A DNA stretch of 11,677 bases, taken from an uncultured Bacilli bacterium (GTDB taxonomy: Bacteria; Bacillota_I; Bacilli_A; RF39; UBA660). Numbering within the stretch: position 1 is the stretch's first letter; each line of letters begins with the position of its first letter. The stretch lies in contig CALVUW010000023.1 of assembly GCA_944363695.1 (NCBI GenBank), positions 1 to 11,677 of the forward strand. The letters are read 5' to 3'. A model generated the notes under the pieces. It was not told the origin of the DNA. It saw only the letters and a list, made by a program, of their open reading frames with translations, and did no database searches. This document shows positions 1 to 6,987 of the stretch, in pieces. The position numbers were made by a program, and so were the translations under genes.

Positions 1-877
1 TGTAAAAGGAAATATTCTGATTTTAGGCTATACTGATCCTGAGGATCTTCATTAGATGTTAAAATATGATTTGATTCAAACGATTGTCGATGGCGATTAT
101 ATCCAAGCGTTGATGAAACAAAAACGAAAGAAACCACTAAAAGTCCATATTAAGATCAATACAGGTATGAATCGAATTGGGATAGCCGCTGATGATATAG
201 AAACAATTTTACAAGTTTATCAACTACCACAACTAAAACCGCTTGGCATGTATAGCCATTTTGCAGTAGCAGATAGTCCAAAAAAAGCTGATCAAAAATT
301 CACACAAATGCAAATAGATAGATTTTTTGCTTGTGCCGAAGCAATTAAACAAGCAGGTTATGATCCGGGTTATATTCATCTACAAAATAGTTATGGCCTG
401 TTAGCTTATCCAATTGAAGGCTGTCATTTTGTACGTACTGGTTTATTGATGTACGGGGTAATTTTGCAAGAACAATTATTATTAAAGCCTGTGCTATCTC
501 TAAAAGCTACTATTATCAGTGTTAAAGATATTAAAAAAGGCGAAAGTGTTGGTTATGGACGGTATTACCAAGCTAAAAGTAGTAGAAAAATTGCCACAGT
601 TTCCATTGGTTATGCTGATGGTTATCCGCTTAATCTTTCTCAGTCTGAAGTAAAGGTAAAAGTAAAGGATCAATTTGTTCCTTTAGCTGGGAGAATTTGT
701 ATGGATCAATTGATGATTGATATTAGTGGTGTAGAAGCCGAAGTAGGTGATGTGGTGACCCTTATTGGTGAGGAAGAGCCCATTTGTGCTGCAACAGTTG
801 CTTTAGAGGCAGGTACTTCTACCTATGACTTATTAAGTCGCTTGGGACCACGATTAGAAAAAGTTATCATAAATTAA
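1..877 (+). pseudogene. alr: Alanine/serine racemase (VanT-like), 5' end off-window, interrupted by in-frame TAG
   Basis: This is the C-terminal part of a fold-III PLP-dependent alanine racemase, which makes D-alanine (or D-serine in VanT relatives) for peptidoglycan precursors. Visible motifs are ILILGYTDPEDLH at bases 14-52, INTGMNRIGI, GYGRYY, the catalytic-tyrosine region IGYADGYP, RICMDQLMIDIS and the C-terminal LLSRLGPRLE. HLQNSYGLLAYP followed by FVRTGLLMYGV resembles the racemase domain of VanT, whose N-terminus is a membrane acyltransferase, more than housekeeping Alr. The PLP-binding lysine lies upstream of the window. Translation from base 2 is homologous on both sides of a TAG at 53-55, which takes the place of one residue, so there is no frameshift. 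An ATG follows directly at 56, with a weak GAGGA ten bases before it. The gene is either a recent nonsense pseudogene, a split gene with restart, or a base-call error. The family is certain; alr versus vanT and its activity are not. Confidence 0.85.
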
Positions 878-899
878 ACTTTTACGACCATATTATTTC

Positions 900-928
900 T
901 AGACATTTATAGGAAGTTATGATACAAT
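900..928 (+). promoter_or_regulatory. Promoter of the unknown gene-tcdA unit
   Basis: TAGACA (900-905) and TACAAT (923-928) are separated by 17 bases, and TGA before the -10 makes it an extended -10 promoter. The predicted start near 935 leaves a leader of about 20 bases with AAGGTGG at 941-947. An AGGAAG/CTTCCT dyad (911-916, 932-937) flanks the -10. Confidence 0.7.
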
Positions 929-954
929 ATTCTTCCTAGAAAGGTGGGGATAAT

Positions 955-1758
955 ATGGTTGTTTTACCGTTAGTAGCAGAAGGAGTTATCTTAAGCTTAG
1001 AAGTATCATTTAAACAACAACAAGTAAAAAAAGAGGCATTACAAGCCGATAAGGAAAATGCGCCTATTAATAATATCATCGTGGGAAAGGATAGCTTGCA
1101 ACGATTAGATAATGCTACGGCTTTTGATCGCAATGCTCCTGCTATTACGCAACTAATACGCCGTTATTTATATAATAATTCAACTGATGTAATTCAACTG
1201 ACAACTAGTAACTATCAAAATAAAGATTTCTATGATATTTATACGATTCCTAGCCCACCTCATTTATCAATACCAGCTATTGATTCTCTTTATGGCTATT
1301 TAGTCAATGATGTACGTCTTAGCCAACCAGATGCCCCACGTGGTAAATTTTTATCATTAAAAAAACTAGGAATAGATCAATTATTTAATCAGGAAATTTT
1401 ACAACAAATATCATCTATTAAGCAACAATATTCACAGCATGATGCTTATATTGATGCTCTTAAAAGACAAGGATATCAATGGCAAGTAGAACTATTACAA
1501 TTTTTTAATGATTTGAATTTTACAATATTAGATGGAACGATTATGAGCACTAAAAATATGCAAACAACGTTACAGGGGCTAGCTCCATTACATAGTAAAG
1601 TTGATAAGCCTTTAAAACAGTATTACCAAACAGCTCAAGATAATTATGAAAGTTATATTTTGTTATCAACAGCTCACCATATGATTTATGATCGAGCATT
1701 GAGCTGGCCAAGTTTATCACCGGAACAACAGAAAATTTTATTGAAAAAGGTGTCCTAA
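955..1758 (+). CDS. Uncharacterised protein, 267 aa, cotranscribed with tcdA
   Basis: I do not recognise a family. The ATG at 955 follows AAGGTGG by seven bases and lies just downstream of a good promoter, so the start is firm. The product looks cytoplasmic. The first 20 residues (MVVLPLVAEGVILSLEVSF) are moderately hydrophobic but contain two glutamates, and they do not make a convincing signal peptide or membrane span. The rest reads as mainly helical, with about a tenth glutamine, many tyrosines and no cysteine. A proline-rich link (IPSPPHLSIP) lies near residues 98-107. No P-loop, zinc site or other catalytic signature is visible. Its stop shares a base with the tcdA start (TAATG), so the two are translationally coupled. 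Base composition matches the neighbours, so transfer is not indicated. A role linked to tRNA modification is only a guess from position. Confidence 0.85.
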   Translation: MVVLPLVAEGVILSLEVSFKQQQVKKEALQADKENAPINNIIVGKDSLQRLDNATAFDRNAPAITQLIRRYLYNNSTDVIQLTTSNYQNKDFYDIYTIPSPPHLSIPAIDSLYGYLVNDVRLSQPDAPRGKFLSLKKLGIDQLFNQEILQQISSIKQQYSQHDAYIDALKRQGYQWQVELLQFFNDLNFTILDGTIMSTKNMQTTLQGLAPLHSKVDKPLKQYYQTAQDNYESYILLSTAHHMIYDRALSWPSLSPEQQKILLKKVS

Positions 1759-2447
1759 TGCATAAGTTTGACCGTTTAGAACGTTTGATTGGCGAAAAAA
1801 ATGTGTGTGCTTTAGCTAAATATTGTATTTGCGTTGTTGGTTGTGGTGGAGTTGGTGGTTATGCGATTGAAGCTTTTGCTAGGAGTAATATTGGCACTTT
1901 GATCTTAATTGATCCAGATATAGTTACACTAACGAACTATAATCGGCAACTGATTGCAACAGATCAGACGATCAATCAAAAGAAAGTTATTAGCTTTCAA
2001 AAGCGAATTGCTAGTATTAATGATAAATGTCACGTTATTATATACGATGATAAATTAAGTGAAGAAAATATAGAACAACTAATACCAAAAACAATTGATT
2101 ATGTGGTAGATGCGTGTGATGATACCAAAGCTAAATTAGCGATGATAGAGTATTGTACAAAATATCATCTACCATTTATTAGTGCAATGGGAACGGGAAA
2201 CCGTATCGATCCTTCTCAGTTAGCGATTACGACATTAGATAAAACCTGCAATGATCCGCTCGCTAAAGTAATGAGACAAAAGGTTAAAAAAAGTGGTATC
2301 AAACAGAAAATAACTGTTTGTACCTCTTATGAAATACCTATAAAAACAACTGATACTACGATCGCTTCTTGCAGTTTTGTTCCAGGAAGTGCAGGACTAC
2401 TAATTGCTAGTCATGTAGTAGATAATTTGATTAAAAAAACCTCATAG
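1758..2447 (+). CDS. tcdA: tRNA threonylcarbamoyladenosine dehydratase TcdA
   Basis: This is an E1/ThiF-like enzyme that uses ATP to cyclise the t6A base at tRNA position 37 to ct6A, improving decoding of ANN codons. The Rossmann nucleotide-binding loop VVGCGGVGGYAIEAF is at residues 26-40. The acidic strand end LIDPD follows at 50-54. Ribose/phosphate contacts NYNRQL lie at 60-65, with D119 and DD121-122 in VVDACDD. The family hallmark DPLAKVMRQKVKKSGI is at 166-181, near the C-terminal FVPGSAGLLIASHVV. The length of 229 residues is shorter than E. coli TcdA but normal for Firmicute members. The start overlaps the upstream stop by one base, with AAAGGTG inside the preceding gene as ribosome site. 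It ends in TAG, directly in the shared terminator stem. MoeB/ThiF relatives are the alternative, but the DPLA motif and the lack of a zinc-binding CxxC pair argue for TcdA. Confidence 0.93.
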   Translation: MHKFDRLERLIGEKNVCALAKYCICVVGCGGVGGYAIEAFARSNIGTLILIDPDIVTLTNYNRQLIATDQTINQKKVISFQKRIASINDKCHVIIYDDKLSEENIEQLIPKTIDYVVDACDDTKAKLAMIEYCTKYHLPFISAMGTGNRIDPSQLAITTLDKTCNDPLAKVMRQKVKKSGIKQKITVCTSYEIPIKTTDTTIASCSFVPGSAGLLIASHVVDNLIKKTS

Positions 2448-2468
2448 CAAATTGCTATGGGGCTTTTA
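2433..2468. terminator. Bidirectional terminator shared by tcdA and lexA
   Basis: The inverted repeat CATAGCAA/TTGCTATG (2443-2450, 2452-2459), extended by CCT/GGG, is flanked by seven A's on the left and a CTTTT run on the right. It can therefore stop transcription in both directions. The minus-strand side has the stronger T-run (seven T's) and serves lexA. The stem begins inside the tcdA stop region. Confidence 0.88.
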
Positions 2469-3083
2469 TAATTTTCGATATAGTCCAACTACTTTTCCTA
2501 AAATTGTGACTTCATCTAAAATAATCGGTTCCATGGTATCATTTTCTGGTTGTAGACGGAAGTAACCATTTTCTTTATAAAATGTTTTAACAGTTGCTTC
2601 ATTTTCACTGTTCATGGCTACAACTGTATCACCATTTTTAGCTGTGTTTTGCCGTTCTACAATTAGAATGTCGCCATCATAGATACCAACATTAATCATA
2701 GACTCACCACTTACGGTAAGAGTAAAAACTTCTTTTGTGTTGCCAAATAGTTCTACTGGTAAAGAAAATGTTTCATCTGGACGTTCGATAGCTTCAATTG
2801 GTGTACCAGCCGTAACTTTCCCAAGTAGGGGAACTTTAACAACCTCATCATCTTCTGTTAAATATTCGTTAGGTACTAATACTTCAATAGTACGATTGGT
2901 ACCAGCAGCTTTGGAAATATATCCCTTATTAACCAGTTGTTTTAGATGAAAATGGATAGTAGCTGGAGAACTCAAATGTGCTGCTTCACCAATTTCTCGA
3001 ACGGTAGGGGGATAGCCATTTTTAGCAATTAATTTTTTTATGATCTGTAAAATATCTGTTTGTCGATCGGTTAATTTTTCCAT
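2466..3083 (-). CDS. lexA: LexA, SOS repressor and self-cleaving protease
   Basis: LexA represses DNA-damage genes and cleaves itself when stimulated by RecA filaments. The 205-residue product is the usual length. The N-terminal winged helix covers residues 1-70, with MEKLTDRQTDILQII, the YPPTVREIGEAAHLSSPATIHFHLKQL helix-turn-helix region (24-50) and a wing ending GTNRTIEVL. The cleavage site is A92-G93 in GKVTAGTPIEAI. The catalytic serine is S128 in VSGESM and the general-base lysine is K166 in EATVKTFY. The start was set at 3083 because MEKLTDRQ is the family N-terminus and GGAGG precedes it by about 11 bases. An upstream frame reaching 3182 would run through its own promoter. It is transcribed away from a small membrane-protein gene, the arrangement of lexA-yneA in Bacillus and lexA-sosA in Staphylococcus. 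Confidence 0.97.
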   Translation of the reverse strand: MEKLTDRQTDILQIIKKLIAKNGYPPTVREIGEAAHLSSPATIHFHLKQLVNKGYISKAAGTNRTIEVLVPNEYLTEDDEVVKVPLLGKVTAGTPIEAIERPDETFSLPVELFGNTKEVFTLTVSGESMINVGIYDGDILIVERQNTAKNGDTVVAMNSENEATVKTFYKENGYFRLQPENDTMEPIILDEVTILGKVVGLYRKL

Positions 3084-3111
3084 ATTAAATATAACCTCCA
3101 TTCTTTTTCTA

Positions 3112-3140
3112 ATCGTACCATGCTTAGTGTCAAATGTCAA
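3112..3140 (-). promoter_or_regulatory. lexA promoter
   Basis: Read on the minus strand, TTGACA (3140-3135) and TACGAT (3117-3112) are 17 bases apart, with TGG forming an extended -10. The predicted leader to the ATG at 3083 is about 20 bases. A weak LexA-like site overlaps the -35, consistent with autoregulation. Confidence 0.75.
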
Positions 3141-3151
3141 ACAAAATTTCG
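3138..3151 (-). promoter_or_regulatory. Weak LexA-box-like site at the lexA -35
   Basis: On the minus strand this reads CGAAATTTTGTTTG. It shares CGAA-N4-TGTTT with the stronger site at 3176-3189, and it overlaps the first bases of the lexA -35. It departs from the Bacillus-type consensus at the central C of the left half and in the right half, so binding is uncertain. Confidence 0.4.
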
Positions 3152-3170
3152 AAAAGTAGTATAACCCCCA

Positions 3171-3199
3171 TTGACAAAACATTTGTTCGATAGTAAAAT
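3171..3199 (+). promoter_or_regulatory. SOS promoter of the 55-aa membrane protein gene
   Basis: A consensus TTGACA (3171-3176) and TAAAAT (3194-3199) are spaced by exactly 17 bases. There is no TGn element. The predicted start near 3206 gives a leader of about 19 bases. The spacer is almost filled by a LexA-box-like sequence, so bound LexA would block polymerase. Confidence 0.82.
3176..3189 (+). promoter_or_regulatory. LexA operator (SOS box)
   Basis: AAAACATTTGTTCG matches the Bacillus-type consensus CGAACRNRYGTTCG perfectly in its right half (GTTCG) and at AAC in the left half. It lies between the -35 and -10 of the rightward promoter, the classic position for repression, and next to lexA itself. 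Binding is inferred, not shown. Confidence 0.72.
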
Positions 3200-3224
3200 T
3201 GAATTATCAAAAGGAGGAATTAAA

Positions 3225-3392
3225 ATGATGAAAAGACAACTAAAATCAGTAATTAAAACAGGAATTGGAGTCGCTTTTATTTATATGGTAGCGGTAATGT
3301 TAAGTTTGTTTATGTGCGATCGAATGAGTGAATTAGAAAGTAGAGAGGATTTAGAAAGACAAAATTCTAATATTGTTTTACAAATAAAATAA
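3225..3392 (+). CDS. SOS-controlled 55-aa single-pass membrane protein, probable division inhibitor (YneA/SosA-like)
   Basis: A strong AAGGAGG at 3211-3217 sits seven bases before the ATG at 3225; a second ATG follows at once. The product has a short basic N-terminus (MMKRQLKSVIK) and one membrane span at about residues 12-31 (GIGVAFIYMVAVMLSLFM). A charged helical tail of about 24 residues follows (MSELESREDLERQ). By the positive-inside rule the N-terminus is cytoplasmic and the tail outside. Divergent placement from lexA and an SOS box in the promoter match yneA in Bacillus and sosA in Staphylococcus, which halt septation after DNA damage. It is about half the length of YneA, with no LysM domain, and shorter than SosA. 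The division-inhibitor role is inferred from position, control and architecture. No terminator separates it from polA, so readthrough is likely. Confidence 0.82.
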   Translation: MMKRQLKSVIKTGIGVAFIYMVAVMLSLFMCDRMSELESREDLERQNSNIVLQIK

Positions 3393-3393
3393 A

Positions 3394-3422
3394 TTCCTAT
3401 CAAACCTTATCCATGATATAAT
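3394..3422 (+). promoter_or_regulatory. polA promoter (extended -10)
   Basis: TGA precedes a perfect TATAAT at 3417-3422. The -35 at 17 bases spacing is poor (TTCCTA, 3394-3399), so the extended -10 must carry the promoter. The predicted leader is about 14 bases, containing only AAGGTGA before the ATG at 3443. Confidence 0.7.
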
Positions 3423-3442
3423 GATAACAGAAGGTGACTGAT

Positions 3443-6067
3443 ATGAAGAAAATAATTTTAGTAGATGGTAATAATTTATTATTTAGAAGTTTTTTTGCTA
3501 CTAGTTATAGTGGTGTTATCATGAGAAATTCTAAGGGCTTTCCAACAAATGCTTTATATGGTTTTATTAATATGATGCATAAAATTATCGATGAAGAAAA
3601 GCCAAGTTATATCATGGTGGCATTTGATAAAGGAAAGACCTTTCGCCATGATAAGTATGAAAGCTACAAAGCTGGGCGTAAAGAAATGCCAGAAGAATTA
3701 AAAGTACAATTTCCTAAAGCGAAAGAAGTATTAGATACAATGGGAATCAAGCATTTTGAAATTGACAATTATGAAGCAGATGATATTATTGGAACTTTAG
3801 CCAAAAAAGTCGATGAAGAAGATCAGTTTGTGGCAACGATTATTTCTAGTGATAAAGATTTATTGCAATTAATTAGCGATGAAGTCGATGTAAAGTTATT
3901 AAAAACGAAAGGATTTATTCGCTTTGATACACAAGTTTTTAAAGAAACTTATGGCGTTAGTCCTATTCATATGATTGATCTAAAAGCATTAATGGGAGAT
4001 GCTTCTGATCATATTCCAGGCGTAAAAGGAATTGGTGAGAAAACAGCGATTCAATTACTTAGTCGTTATCAGACGTTAGATAACTTATATGATCATTTAG
4101 ATGAGGTAGGTGGAAAAACGGCTGAAAAATTAAGAAATGACAAAGAAAACGCTTATATGAGTTATGATTTGGCAACAATTTATCGAAATGTAGAAATTCC
4201 ATTTACTTTGGAAGACTGTTATTATAAAGGTGTTAACAGGGAAGAGTTCATCGATATTTTAGAAGAATTAGAGTTTAAATCTATGCTGAAAAAGGTAGTT
4301 GCGAAATCAGAAGATAATTCGTCTACTGTTATTAAAAGCCAACCTGTAGCTTTACAAGTTGTAGATCATACACAGTTTGACTTTAATATTCCTTATGCCT
4401 TTTATATTGAAATGGATGGCTATTATTATAATCGGGCTTCTATTATTGGAGTTGGTTTTGCCAATCAAAGTCAATGTTGTTTTCTAACATTAGAACAAAT
4501 AAAAGAAAATCCTCAATATTTTAATAATGATACTATTAAATACACTTACAATGTAAAAAAGTGCATTATCCTATTACATCAGTTGCAAATTGACTTACGT
4601 AACTGTTGTTATGATGCTATGATTGCAGCTTATTTATTAGATTATAAAATAGAAGATGATATTACGTTATTGATGAATCAAATGGAAGATACTATCATTA
4701 ATAGTTATGAAACTACTTATGGTACAGAAAAAAGGCCAAAAATGGTAGATATCGCTGTTACAAGGGAACAATGCATGAAGAAAAGCCAGTTTATTTATCA
4801 TTCGCGTGAGCAGTTACTTTCTGAAATTGAGACTCATCATGAAATGAAATTATTTACGGATATAGAAATGCCTCTAGCTTTTGTTTTAGCTGACATGGAA
4901 ATTACGGGTATTAAAATAGATAGAGAATACTTAGAGAACATGAAAGCTGAATTAGAAGAGAAGATGAAAGCAATGGAAACATCTATTTATGAAGAGGCGG
5001 GGTGTCAATTTAATATTATGTCTCCCAAGCAATTAGGCGAGATATTGTTTGAAAAATTAGCATTGCCTTATCCTAAAAAGCGAAAAAAAGATGATCGTGG
5101 TTATTCAACTAGTAAGGATATTTTGGATAAAATTCGTTTTATTCATCCGATTGTAGATAAAATTTTAGAATATCGTACGTTAGCAAAACTATATACCAAT
5201 TATGCAGTGGGACTATTAGAGGAAGTGCGTTCTGATAATCATATTCATACTATATTTAATCAATGTTTAACAAGAACAGGTCGTCTATCTAGTAACAAGC
5301 CGAATTTACAAAATATTCCTATACGTAGCGATTATTCAAAATTGGTGAGAAAGGCTTTTCGACCAGAAGAAAACTGCCTTTTGATGAGTTCTGATTATTC
5401 TCAAATTGAATTACGGGTCTTTGCGCATTTATCCAACGCTCAAAATTTAATCCAAGCTTTCAATGAAAATAAAGATATTCATTCACAAACCGCTGCCGAT
5501 ATTTTTCATGTTCCAATAGATCAGGTAGACAAAAATATGCGGCGTACTGCTAAAGCGGTTAATTTTGGTATTTTATATGGTATTAGTAGTTTTGGATTAA
5601 GCGAAGATTTAAATATTGATGTTAGTGAAGCGAAATCCTTTATTACAAATTATCTAGAAACATATCCGGGCATTAAAGAATATATGGAAAAAGAAAAAAA
5701 AGAAGCATATACGAATGGTTATGTAACAACCATCATGAATAGAAGGCGTGTCATAGAAGAATTAAAAAGTAAAAATTATATGGTCCGTAGTCAGGGAGAA
5801 AGAATGGCATTAAATACACCAATTCAAGGAAGTGCTGCTGATATTTTGAAAAAAGCGATGGTTGATTTATATCAAGAAATGAATAAACGTCATTTAAAAA
5901 GTAAAATGTTAATTCAAGTACACGATGAATTAGTATTCAATGTTTATTTAGATGAATTAGAAGAAATGAAACAGCTAGTGCAAGACAAAATGGAAAATGT
6001 AGTGAAACTTCAAGTACCTCTAAAAGTAGATATCGAAACCGGAAAAGATTGGTATGAAGCAAAATAG
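3443..6067 (+). CDS. polA: DNA polymerase I
   Basis: PolA fills gaps in excision repair and removes Okazaki primers. The 874 residues have three parts. The 5'-nuclease is at about 1-290, with VDGNNLLFRSF, FDKGKTFRHDKYESYKAGR, EADDIIGTLA, SSDKDLLQL and GDASDHIPGVKGIGEKTA. A vestigial 3'-5' exonuclease domain is at about 300-465: the usual DxE motif is replaced by YIEMDGYY near residue 321, so proofreading should be absent, as in Bacillus PolA. The polymerase domain is at about 470-874, with motif A DYSQIEL (D651), motif B RRTAKAVNFGILYG (K704, F708, Y712) and motif C VHDE (D828). The start is the ATG at 3443, six bases after AAGGTG; a GTG at 3434 lies inside that ribosome site. It ends in TAG. 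mutM follows after 14 bases, so the two form a repair operon. Confidence 0.98.
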   Translation: MKKIILVDGNNLLFRSFFATSYSGVIMRNSKGFPTNALYGFINMMHKIIDEEKPSYIMVAFDKGKTFRHDKYESYKAGRKEMPEELKVQFPKAKEVLDTMGIKHFEIDNYEADDIIGTLAKKVDEEDQFVATIISSDKDLLQLISDEVDVKLLKTKGFIRFDTQVFKETYGVSPIHMIDLKALMGDASDHIPGVKGIGEKTAIQLLSRYQTLDNLYDHLDEVGGKTAEKLRNDKENAYMSYDLATIYRNVEIPFTLEDCYYKGVNREEFIDILEELEFKSMLKKVVAKSEDNSSTVIKSQPVALQVVDHTQFDFNIPYAFYIEMDGYYYNRASIIGVGFANQSQCCFLTLEQIKENPQYFNNDTIKYTYNVKKCIILLHQLQIDLRNCCYDAMIAAYLLDYKIEDDITLLMNQMEDTIINSYETTYGTEKRPKMVDIAVTREQCMKKSQFIYHSREQLLSEIETHHEMKLFTDIEMPLAFVLADMEITGIKIDREYLENMKAELEEKMKAMETSIYEEAGCQFNIMSPKQLGEILFEKLALPYPKKRKKDDRGYSTSKDILDKIRFIHPIVDKILEYRTLAKLYTNYAVGLLEEVRSDNHIHTIFNQCLTRTGRLSSNKPNLQNIPIRSDYSKLVRKAFRPEENCLLMSSDYSQIELRVFAHLSNAQNLIQAFNENKDIHSQTAADIFHVPIDQVDKNMRRTAKAVNFGILYGISSFGLSEDLNIDVSEAKSFITNYLETYPGIKEYMEKEKKEAYTNGYVTTIMNRRRVIEELKSKNYMVRSQGERMALNTPIQGSAADILKKAMVDLYQEMNKRHLKSKMLIQVHDELVFNVYLDELEEMKQLVQDKMENVVKLQVPLKVDIETGKDWYEAK

Positions 6068-6081
6068 AAAGGAAGAGTAAT

Positions 6082-6900
6082 ATGCCTGAAAAACCAGAGG
6101 TTATTACCGTTAGTAAGAGTTTAGAAACACGTATACTTGGTAAAACGATCCAATCTTGCCAAGTATACTGGGATAATTGTATTGTAGGAGATACCAAACA
6201 ATTTGAAAAAGAAATTGCTGATCAGACAATAGAAGCAATTACCACGAGAGGAAAATGGTTAGTTTTGTTCTTGAGTCAAGATGCTTTACTCATTCACCTA
6301 CGAATGGAGGGAAAATTCTTTTTTCGGTCACATGAGATACCAAGAAATAAGCATGAGCATGTCCTTTTTACTTTTACAGATGGTATTGATATGCGTTTTC
6401 ACGATGTACGTAAATTTGGTAAATTAATATTATTGCCCAAAAATGAAGTTTTTCAATTATCACCTTTAAACGAATTAGGTTATGAATATAACGATCCGAA
6501 TTTAACCGTTGCTTATTTGTTGGATAAATTTAAGCATAAATCTATTCCTATTAAAAGTGTTTTATTAGACCAACGTATTATTGCTGGGATTGGTAATATT
6601 TATGATGATGAAATTTTATTTGCTAGTCATATTAGTCCTTTACAAAAAGAAAAAAAAATTACAGCAGAAGAAGCGGCAAATATTATCGAAAATACCAAAA
6701 AAGTATTATCAAAAGCAATTGAAATGGGGGGGACTACTATAAAGAGCTTTGAATCTAGCGAAGGGGTTCATGGTCTATTCCAAAACGAGTTATCCATACA
6801 TGGGCGAAAAGATCAAGCATGTCCAATTTGTGGTACCAAAATCATGAATACTAAAATTGGCGGCCGTGGGACTTATTATTGTCCACATTGTCAAAAATAA
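6082..6900 (+). CDS. mutM: Formamidopyrimidine-DNA glycosylase (Fpg/MutM)
   Basis: This bifunctional glycosylase/AP lyase removes 8-oxoguanine and FaPy lesions, leaving a gap that PolA can fill. The N-terminal MPEKPEV supplies the catalytic P2 (after Met removal) and E3, with E6 kept; the common form is MPELPEVE, so K4 and I8 are variants. Also present are K58 in TRGKW, the lesion-site intercalation residues M75 (HLRMEG), R110 and F112 (VRKFG), and N172 in GIGNIYDDE within the H2TH domain. The C-terminal zinc finger is CPIC at 247-250 and CPHC at 267-270, with R262 in GGRGTYY. The length of 272 is standard. AAAGGAAG lies six bases before the ATG. The missing Gln/Leu features of Nei support Fpg. 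No clear terminator follows. Confidence 0.96.
   Translation: MPEKPEVITVSKSLETRILGKTIQSCQVYWDNCIVGDTKQFEKEIADQTIEAITTRGKWLVLFLSQDALLIHLRMEGKFFFRSHEIPRNKHEHVLFTFTDGIDMRFHDVRKFGKLILLPKNEVFQLSPLNELGYEYNDPNLTVAYLLDKFKHKSIPIKSVLLDQRIIAGIGNIYDDEILFASHISPLQKEKKITAEEAANIIENTKKVLSKAIEMGGTTIKSFESSEGVHGLFQNELSIHGRKDQACPICGTKIMNTKIGGRGTYYCPHCQK
6131..6168. repeat. 10-bp perfect inverted repeat inside mutM
   Basis: GTATACTTGG (6131-6140) and CCAAGTATAC (6159-6168) are perfect complements. With a T-G wobble and two A-T pairs the stem reaches 13 bp around a 12-base loop. It lies about 50 bases into the mutM coding sequence and has no T-run, so it is not a terminator. It may be chance or an mRNA structure. 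Confidence 0.6.
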
Positions 6901-6938
6901 ATCCATTATAATATTTTCTTAATTTATTGTAATAATCT

Positions 6939-6966
6939 TTGAATCACTTTATTATCATGGTATAAT
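6939..6966 (+). promoter_or_regulatory. Promoter of the 69-aa membrane protein gene
   Basis: TTGAAT (6939-6944) and TATAAT (6961-6966) are 16 bases apart, with TGG forming an extended -10. The predicted leader is about 15 bases and contains AAAAAAGGAG before the ATG at 6988. Confidence 0.75.
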
Positions 6967-6987
6967 TGAAAAAAGGAGTTTGATAAT

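Noticed and set aside
1..877. TAG read as an amino acid throughout the genome
   Set aside because: TAG ends tcdA at the terminator stem and polA just before the mutM ribosome site, so it works as a normal stop here.
3084..3182. A longer LexA with 33 extra N-terminal residues
   Set aside because: The extension covers the lexA promoter and has no ribosome site; family members begin at MEKLT-like sequence, which has GGAGG before it.
6905..6933. AT-only hairpin (ATTATAAT/ATTGTAAT) after mutM as a terminator
   Set aside because: It has no G-C core and no T-run afterwards; such pairings are common in AT-rich spacers.
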